Positions 4,753-8,546 of a DNA stretch of 8,546 nt are shown piece after piece (position 1 is the stretch's first letter; each line of letters starts with the position of its first letter). The notes under the pieces are model-generated. The model had not been told where the DNA came from and ran no database searches. It saw only the letters and a list, made by a program, of their open reading frames with translations. Source of the DNA: an uncultured bacterium (GTDB taxonomy: Bacteria; Patescibacteriota; Minisyncoccia; UBA6257; JAGGUH01); NCBI GenBank assembly GCA_937877385.1, contig CALGBJ010000043.1, forward strand, positions 1 through 8,546. The letters run 5' to 3'. The position numbers and the translations under genes were made by a program.

Positions 4753-5399
4753 GAGATAAAGAAATTCTTTTAATAGACAAACCAAAAGGCATCTCTTCTT
4801 TTGAAGTTATCAGAATTTTGAGAAAGAAATTGAGAGTAAAAAAGATGGGTCACAGTGGCACTTTAGATCCTTTGGCTTCCGGTCTTTTAATAATTGGTTT
4901 TGGCAAAGGAACTAAAAAATTAAAAAATTTTCTTAAACTGCCAAAGGTTTATTTAGCAGAAATTCTTTTAGGCAGAAAAACGGAGACCGGTGACCAAGAT
5001 GGAAAAGTTTTAGTTGAAAAAGAAATAGAAGGTTTGCCGGTTGAAAAAGTAAAAAAAGTTTTGACAGAAATAAAAGGTAAACATTATCTGCCAGTACCCA
5101 AATATTCGGCAATCAAGAGAAAAGGTGTTCCTTTGTACAAGCTGGCTAGAAGAGGGATTGATTTTCAGCCACCAAAAAAGATGATGGAAGTTTATTCAAT
5201 AAAATTTCTTTCTTTAACTAAAAAGGATAAGTTTTTTCTCTTGAAAATTGAAATTTTTTGCAGTTCTGGAACTTATATTAGAAGTTTAGCTGAAGAGATT
5301 GGCCGAAGATTATCTTTGCCAGCAAGTTTGTTCAATTTAAGAAGGACAAAAATTGGCAAATTTAAAATTGAAGAAGCCAAAAAATTAGAGGATTTTTAA
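4749..5399 (+). CDS. truB: tRNA pseudouridine(55) synthase TruB, short form
   Basis: TruB makes pseudouridine-55 in the T loop of tRNAs. The nearly universal N-terminal motif is present as LLIDKPKGISSFEVIR (7-22), and the catalytic motif GHSGTLDPLASGLL (34-47) carries the catalytic Asp at D40. Further family segments are PVPKYSAIKRKG (115-126), with the conserved Tyr-Ser-Ala-x-K pattern, and SGTYIRSLAEEIG (173-185). The length of 216 is short against about 300 in E. coli; what is missing is the C-terminal PUA-like region, while the catalytic core is complete. The ATG overlaps the murI stop by 4 bases, so translation is probably coupled. Downstream, 47 bases separate it from the convergent DUF763 gene, and I see no convincing terminator there. 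Confidence 0.95.
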   Translation: MRDKEILLIDKPKGISSFEVIRILRKKLRVKKMGHSGTLDPLASGLLIIGFGKGTKKLKNFLKLPKVYLAEILLGRKTETGDQDGKVLVEKEIEGLPVEKVKKVLTEIKGKHYLPVPKYSAIKRKGVPLYKLARRGIDFQPPKKMMEVYSIKFLSLTKKDKFFLLKIEIFCSSGTYIRSLAEEIGRRLSLPASLFNLRRTKIGKFKIEEAKKLEDF

Positions 5400-5446
5400 A
5401 GATTTTTCCAACTTCTATTCCTCTCTCCTTTTATTATTAGATTCTT

Positions 5447-6625
5447 TTAGCCATAATTTTGGCTTATTAAGTTTTCTAACCTCTGAATGGCTAAATTTTT
5501 TTCTTTATTTTCAATCTTCGCTTTTTTAATTGCTTTTTCTAAAATTGAAATAGTGGAATCATAAGTCCGACGATCAACTGGATAAGGAGTAGCGTCTTTG
5601 CCGCCATGAGCAAAAGAATAGCGAGCCGGATCTTGATAGGAAGGTTCAGCGCCATAAATAACCTCTGAAACTAAACTTAAAGCCCTAATTGTTTTAGGAC
5701 CAACACCTTTAATACTTAAAAGTTCTTGATAGTTTTTTGGTTTGATTCCGTAAATTTTAGAGAAAATTTTTTCTAAATATCTTGATTTGGAAAAATCTTC
5801 TAACAAAACCGGATGCCAAGAAAATTCATTCCTGGCTAAATTTAAAAGAGTAAATTCTTTGTTTTGATATTTCAAAGTTATCATTTTAGAGAGTTTATCT
5901 GAATGTTTTCTTAAAATTCTTAGGTCTTTAAAAAAACTTTGATAATTGCCTCGAGAAACAATTTCTAAAGAAACCTCTCTATTTTTTCTACTTCTTTTGG
6001 CTGAGAGATTCAAAGTTGGTGATTTTAGCTGAGAAACAATGCCTTTATGCGGTTCTTCAACAAAGTCAATTTTCTCTTTAGCCGATTTAAACCAGTGATA
6101 TCTTCTGGCCGTCTGATTTTCTGTTTTCATTCCTTGCTGGACAACAGCCCAGGAGCCGTTTTCTGAAAAAAAGAAACTGTGATGGTAAATTTGATAGCCA
6201 TCTTGAATTAAGCTAGTATCAACTTTAGCAGTTAGTTTTGAACTTTGGACAAGTTCTAAAGTTTTTTCTTCTGGCAAACTTAAAGAAGCTCCCCATTTTT
6301 CTATTTCTTCTGGTGTTTTTCGAGAAGTTTTTCCTTTGCCGCCACAGATAAAAATTCCCAATTCCCTTTCTTGGCCGCGAATGGCTTCTTTTAAAGCAGC
6401 AGTTAAAATAGTGGTTAAACCAGAAGCGTTCCAGTCAAAAGCCAAAACTGTGCCTAATGACTGAAACCAAACTGGATCAGCGATTCTTTTAACAAATTCA
6501 TCTGACCCGTATTCTTGAGAGATAATAGAAACAATTTCTCGGCCAAGTTTGACCATTCTTTCAAAAAGCCATTTTGGGCATTGGCCATAATCTAAAGTAA
6601 AAGTAGCAATTCCTCTTTTAATCAT
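5447..6625 (-). CDS. DUF763 family protein with helix-hairpin-helix motif
   Basis: The 392-residue protein matches the DUF763 family, known mainly from archaea and some bacteria such as Thermotogales; its function is not established to my knowledge. Family signatures are IKRGIATFTLDYGQCPKWLF at the start, FDWNASGLTT (63-72), and ICGGKGKTSRKTPEEI (93-108). Near the C-terminus LLSIKGVGPKTIRALSLVSE (302-321) is a helix-hairpin-helix of the non-specific DNA-binding type, followed by RYSFAHGGKDATPYPVDRRT. A nucleic-acid role is inferred from the HhH. The frame opens upstream to 6679, but I chose ATG 6625 because the family begins at this RGIATF segment and the promoter overlaps the upstream part. 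There is no SD. Confidence 0.88.
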   Translation of the reverse strand: MIKRGIATFTLDYGQCPKWLFERMVKLGREIVSIISQEYGSDEFVKRIADPVWFQSLGTVLAFDWNASGLTTILTAALKEAIRGQERELGIFICGGKGKTSRKTPEEIEKWGASLSLPEEKTLELVQSSKLTAKVDTSLIQDGYQIYHHSFFFSENGSWAVVQQGMKTENQTARRYHWFKSAKEKIDFVEEPHKGIVSQLKSPTLNLSAKRSRKNREVSLEIVSRGNYQSFFKDLRILRKHSDKLSKMITLKYQNKEFTLLNLARNEFSWHPVLLEDFSKSRYLEKIFSKIYGIKPKNYQELLSIKGVGPKTIRALSLVSEVIYGAEPSYQDPARYSFAHGGKDATPYPVDRRTYDSTISILEKAIKKAKIENKEKNLAIQRLENLISQNYG

Positions 6626-6632
6626 AATAAAA

Positions 6633-6660
6633 ATTATAATTCCTTTTTCTTTCTTGACAA
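6633..6660 (-). promoter_or_regulatory. Promoter of the DUF763 gene, predicted leaderless
   Basis: On the minus strand TTGTCA (6660-6655) and a perfect TATAAT (6638-6633) are 16 bases apart. The -10 box ends 7 bases before the ATG at 6625, so transcription should start at or next to the start codon. This also argues against the longer reading frame from 6679. Confidence 0.65.
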
Positions 6661-6672
6661 CGAATTTTTTGT

Positions 6673-6702
6673 TTGACAATTTGGTTGGCCTCAGAGTAAA
6701 AT
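6673..6702 (+). promoter_or_regulatory. Promoter of the membrane protein/ATPase operon, predicted leaderless
   Basis: A consensus TTGACA (6673-6678) and TAAAAT (6697-6702) are 18 bases apart; the -10 box ends 7 bases before the ATG at 6710. A second TTGACAA lies 19 bases upstream (6654-6660) and overlaps the -35 of the divergent DUF763 promoter, so the two promoters may influence each other. Confidence 0.6.
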
Positions 6703-6709
6703 AAGAAAA

Positions 6710-7972
6710 ATGAAAAATTTTCTTTTTTTGAAGTCATTTTTTTCTTCTCTTTGGGAAAAATTCCTCTTTTTTCTGGCTAATTCTTGGTGGTTTTTTCTTT
6801 TCCTAGTTCTTTTAATAATTTTTTGGTCAGTTTGGTTAGAATATGCCAGATTAAGATACAAGAAATCTCTTAATTGGCTAACTTTAGAAGTTCTAGTTTA
6901 TCCTTCAGAGAAACTATCTTTACAGGCAATGGAGCAGGTTTTTGCCGGTTTCCATATTGCCCTAAAAAGTTCGTTTTCTTTTTGGGAAAAATATTTTCTT
7001 GGTTTATTTCAAGAATGGTTGAGGATAGATATCTTGGCTAAAGAAAATGAAATAAGTTTTTTAATTACCTTGCCAGAAAAATTTCGTTTGTTGATAGAAA
7101 AAAGAATTTATGCTCAATATCCAGAAGCAGAAATTAGAGTGGTTGAGCATCCTTTGGTTAAGGAAGGTATTTCTTTAAAAGAATATGAAATTTGGGGTTC
7201 TGGTTTTAAGTTTAACAAAGAAGATCCTTATCCAATTCTGACTTATCCTTATTTTAGCCAAAACAAAGAAGAAGAAAGAATCGACCCTTTAAATAATATC
7301 TTGGAAGCCATCAGTAATTTTTCTAAAACAGCTCTGGTTTGTCTTTCTTATTTTATCAAACCAACTGGTAATGAATGGAAAAAAGAAGGAGAGAGAATAG
7401 TCAAAGAATTAGCCGGTGCCAAAGAGCCAAAAGTGATGGGTCCTTTAGAGCAATTTTTTGAATTTTTGAAAAATCTTTTGGTAGCTTTTTGGGAAGTGCC
7501 AACCTGGCAAGAGAGAGGTTCTGGTGAGCCGCCAAATCTTTCAGCTTTAACTCCTGGCCAGAGAAAAATAATTGAAGGGATTGAAAATAAAATTGCTAAA
7601 CCTGGTTTTAAAACCGGTTTAAGGATTTTTTATTTGGATAAAAAGGAGGTTTTTGATAAGAGCAATATCATTAATCTTTTAGGTGTTTTTTCTCATTTCA
7701 ACACTCAAGATATGAACGCTTTTTTGCCCGATAAAAAAGAAGGCATTTCTTTAACTAAGTTTAAATGGCTTTTTAAAAAAAGGCGAGAAGAAAAGAAAAA
7801 AGAAGAATTTTTTCAAAAAATAAAAGAGAATATTTTTCCAGCCAGCGAAATGATTTTGAATACCGAGGAATTGGCAACAATTTGTCATTTCCCTGGCATT
7901 AAAATTAAAGCACCAACCGTCAGGAAGATTGAAATAAAAAAAGGCAAGCCACCATTAAATTTGCCTCACTAA
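6710..7972 (+). CDS. Membrane-anchored protein paired with VirD4-like ATPase
   Basis: This 420-residue protein has one strong membrane segment near the N-terminus (about 24-43, rich in Trp, Phe and Leu), followed by RLRYKK, which suggests the rest is cytoplasmic. The soluble part has two regions. Residues about 56-150 include a TLEVLVYPSEK-like beta segment and a helix. The C-terminal part (about 280-420) contains LTPGQRKIIEGIENKIAKPG, FKTGLRIFYL, FSHFNTQDMNAF and LNTEELATICHFPG, and ends in KGKPPLNLP. As I recall, the latter pattern stands directly before the ATPase domain in fused VirD4/TraG-like proteins of other bacteria. The ATPase gene follows after 8 bases. A role in DNA or protein translocation is inferred from this pairing; the molecular function is unknown. 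Confidence 0.75.
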   Translation: MKNFLFLKSFFSSLWEKFLFFLANSWWFFLFLVLLIIFWSVWLEYARLRYKKSLNWLTLEVLVYPSEKLSLQAMEQVFAGFHIALKSSFSFWEKYFLGLFQEWLRIDILAKENEISFLITLPEKFRLLIEKRIYAQYPEAEIRVVEHPLVKEGISLKEYEIWGSGFKFNKEDPYPILTYPYFSQNKEEERIDPLNNILEAISNFSKTALVCLSYFIKPTGNEWKKEGERIVKELAGAKEPKVMGPLEQFFEFLKNLLVAFWEVPTWQERGSGEPPNLSALTPGQRKIIEGIENKIAKPGFKTGLRIFYLDKKEVFDKSNIINLLGVFSHFNTQDMNAFLPDKKEGISLTKFKWLFKKRREEKKKEEFFQKIKENIFPASEMILNTEELATICHFPGIKIKAPTVRKIEIKKGKPPLNLPH

Positions 7973-7980
7973 TTTAAAAA

Positions 7981-8546
7981 ATGAATCAAGAAATTCTTTA
8001 TTTAGGCATAACTAAATTTAGGAACCAAGAGACAAAATTTGGCATCAAATTAGAAGATAGACGCCGTCATTTTTACGTTATTGGTAAAACCGGTATGGGC
8101 AAAACTACTCTTTTAGAGAATATGGCTATTCAAGATATCTTAGCAAATAGAGGGTTGGCCGTGATTGATCCTCATGGCGGTTACGCTGAACATCTTTTAG
8201 ATTTTATTCCCAAAGAAAGAATTAAAGACACTATTTATTTTGATCCTTCAGATATTGCTTATCCAATTGGTTTTAACGTGATGGAAGATGTTGATCCTGA
8301 CCTTCGCTATCTAGTGGCTAGTGGTGTTGTTGGTGCTTTTAAAAAGATTTGGTTGGAAACTTGGGGCCCAAGATTAGAATATCTTTTACGCAATTCAATT
8401 TTAGCCCTTTTAGAATATCCCGGAGCCACTCTTTTGAGTATTATGCGCCTCTTGATTGATAAAGAATACCGGAAAAAAGTTGTTGAGACAATTAAAGATC
8501 CTATCGTCAAAACTTTTTGGCAAGAAGAATTTCCTCGTTATCCGGA
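7981..8546 (+). CDS. VirD4/HerA-like P-loop ATPase, partial (runs off the window)
   Basis: The open frame of 188 complete codons continues past the window end. It begins with MNQEILYLGIT and then KLEDRRRHFYVIGKTGMGKT, where GKTGMGKTT (35-43) is the Walker A motif. AVIDPHGG (60-67) and IYFDPSD (85-91) follow, and both are characteristic of coupling-protein-like ATPases of the VirD4/TraD/TraG and HerA group that pump DNA. No membrane segment is present in the visible part, so membrane attachment would have to come from the partner gene 8 bases upstream. The start is the first ATG after that stop; there is no SD. The Walker B and C-terminal regions are outside the window, so conjugation-type, DNA-uptake and other translocase roles cannot be told apart. 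Confidence 0.88.
   Translation, partial: MNQEILYLGITKFRNQETKFGIKLEDRRRHFYVIGKTGMGKTTLLENMAIQDILANRGLAVIDPHGGYAEHLLDFIPKERIKDTIYFDPSDIAYPIGFNVMEDVDPDLRYLVASGVVGAFKKIWLETWGPRLEYLLRNSILALLEYPGATLLSIMRLLIDKEYRKKVVETIKDPIVKTFWQEEFPRYP

Noticed and set aside
5449..5464. AGCCA/TGGCT hairpin near the end of the DUF763 gene as terminator for truB
   Set aside because: Five base pairs and no clear T-run on either strand; it lies inside the coding end of DUF763.
6626..6679. N-terminal extension of the DUF763 protein up to 6679
   Set aside because: The extension would place the -35 and -10 boxes inside the coding region, and the family begins at the RGIATF segment.
8307..8510. Minus-strand reading frame inside the ATPase gene
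   Set aside because: It lies wholly within a strongly conserved coding region on the other strand.
1..8546. CRISPR array, insertion sequence or rRNA
   Set aside because: I see no spaced direct repeats, transposase motifs or rRNA sequence on either strand.

Overview
The window looks like a chromosomal segment of an AT-rich bacterium of the Candidate Phyla Radiation (Patescibacteria), most likely of the Parcubacteria type. This is an inference from several traits. The proteins are rich in Lys, Ile, Phe and Glu and are compact versions of universal families. Most genes lack a Shine-Dalgarno (SD) sequence. TGA is used as a stop (rpmB, rplJ and murI all end in TGA), so the code is standard and not the TGA=Gly code of Gracilibacteria. 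The right end carries a membrane protein/VirD4-like ATPase pair of a kind I associate with these genomes.

Layout. Positions 1-40 hold a degenerate heptamer tandem array. It is followed by a promoter, rpmB (bL28, zinc-ribbon type) and tRNA-Asp(GTC). An AbiEii-type nucleotidyltransferase toxin module with its small upstream partner (452-1349) sits between tRNA-Asp and rpsP (bS16, with a long Glu/Lys tail). A structured leader resembling the L10 leader, ending in an intrinsic terminator, precedes rplJ-rplL (uL10-bL12). tRNA-Thr(CGT) follows, and 10 bases after it starts a short S1-type protein with only two S1 domains. A bidirectional terminator separates this from a small minus-strand gene of unknown function, the only gene here with a perfect SD. 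murI (glutamate racemase) and truB (tRNA pseudouridine-55 synthase) form a 4-base-overlapping operon, convergent with a DUF763 gene. A compact divergent promoter region then leads to a one-TM membrane protein followed by a VirD4/HerA-like ATPase cut off by the window end.

Most genes serve translation (bL28, bS16, uL10, bL12, S1-like protein, two tRNAs, TruB) or peptidoglycan precursor synthesis (MurI). The accessory parts are the AbiE-like module, the DUF763 protein, the small SD-led gene and the putative DNA-translocation pair at the right end. The last is the best candidate for a poorly described system. A recurring regulatory feature is a promoter whose -10 box ends about 7 bases before the ATG, which predicts leaderless mRNAs.
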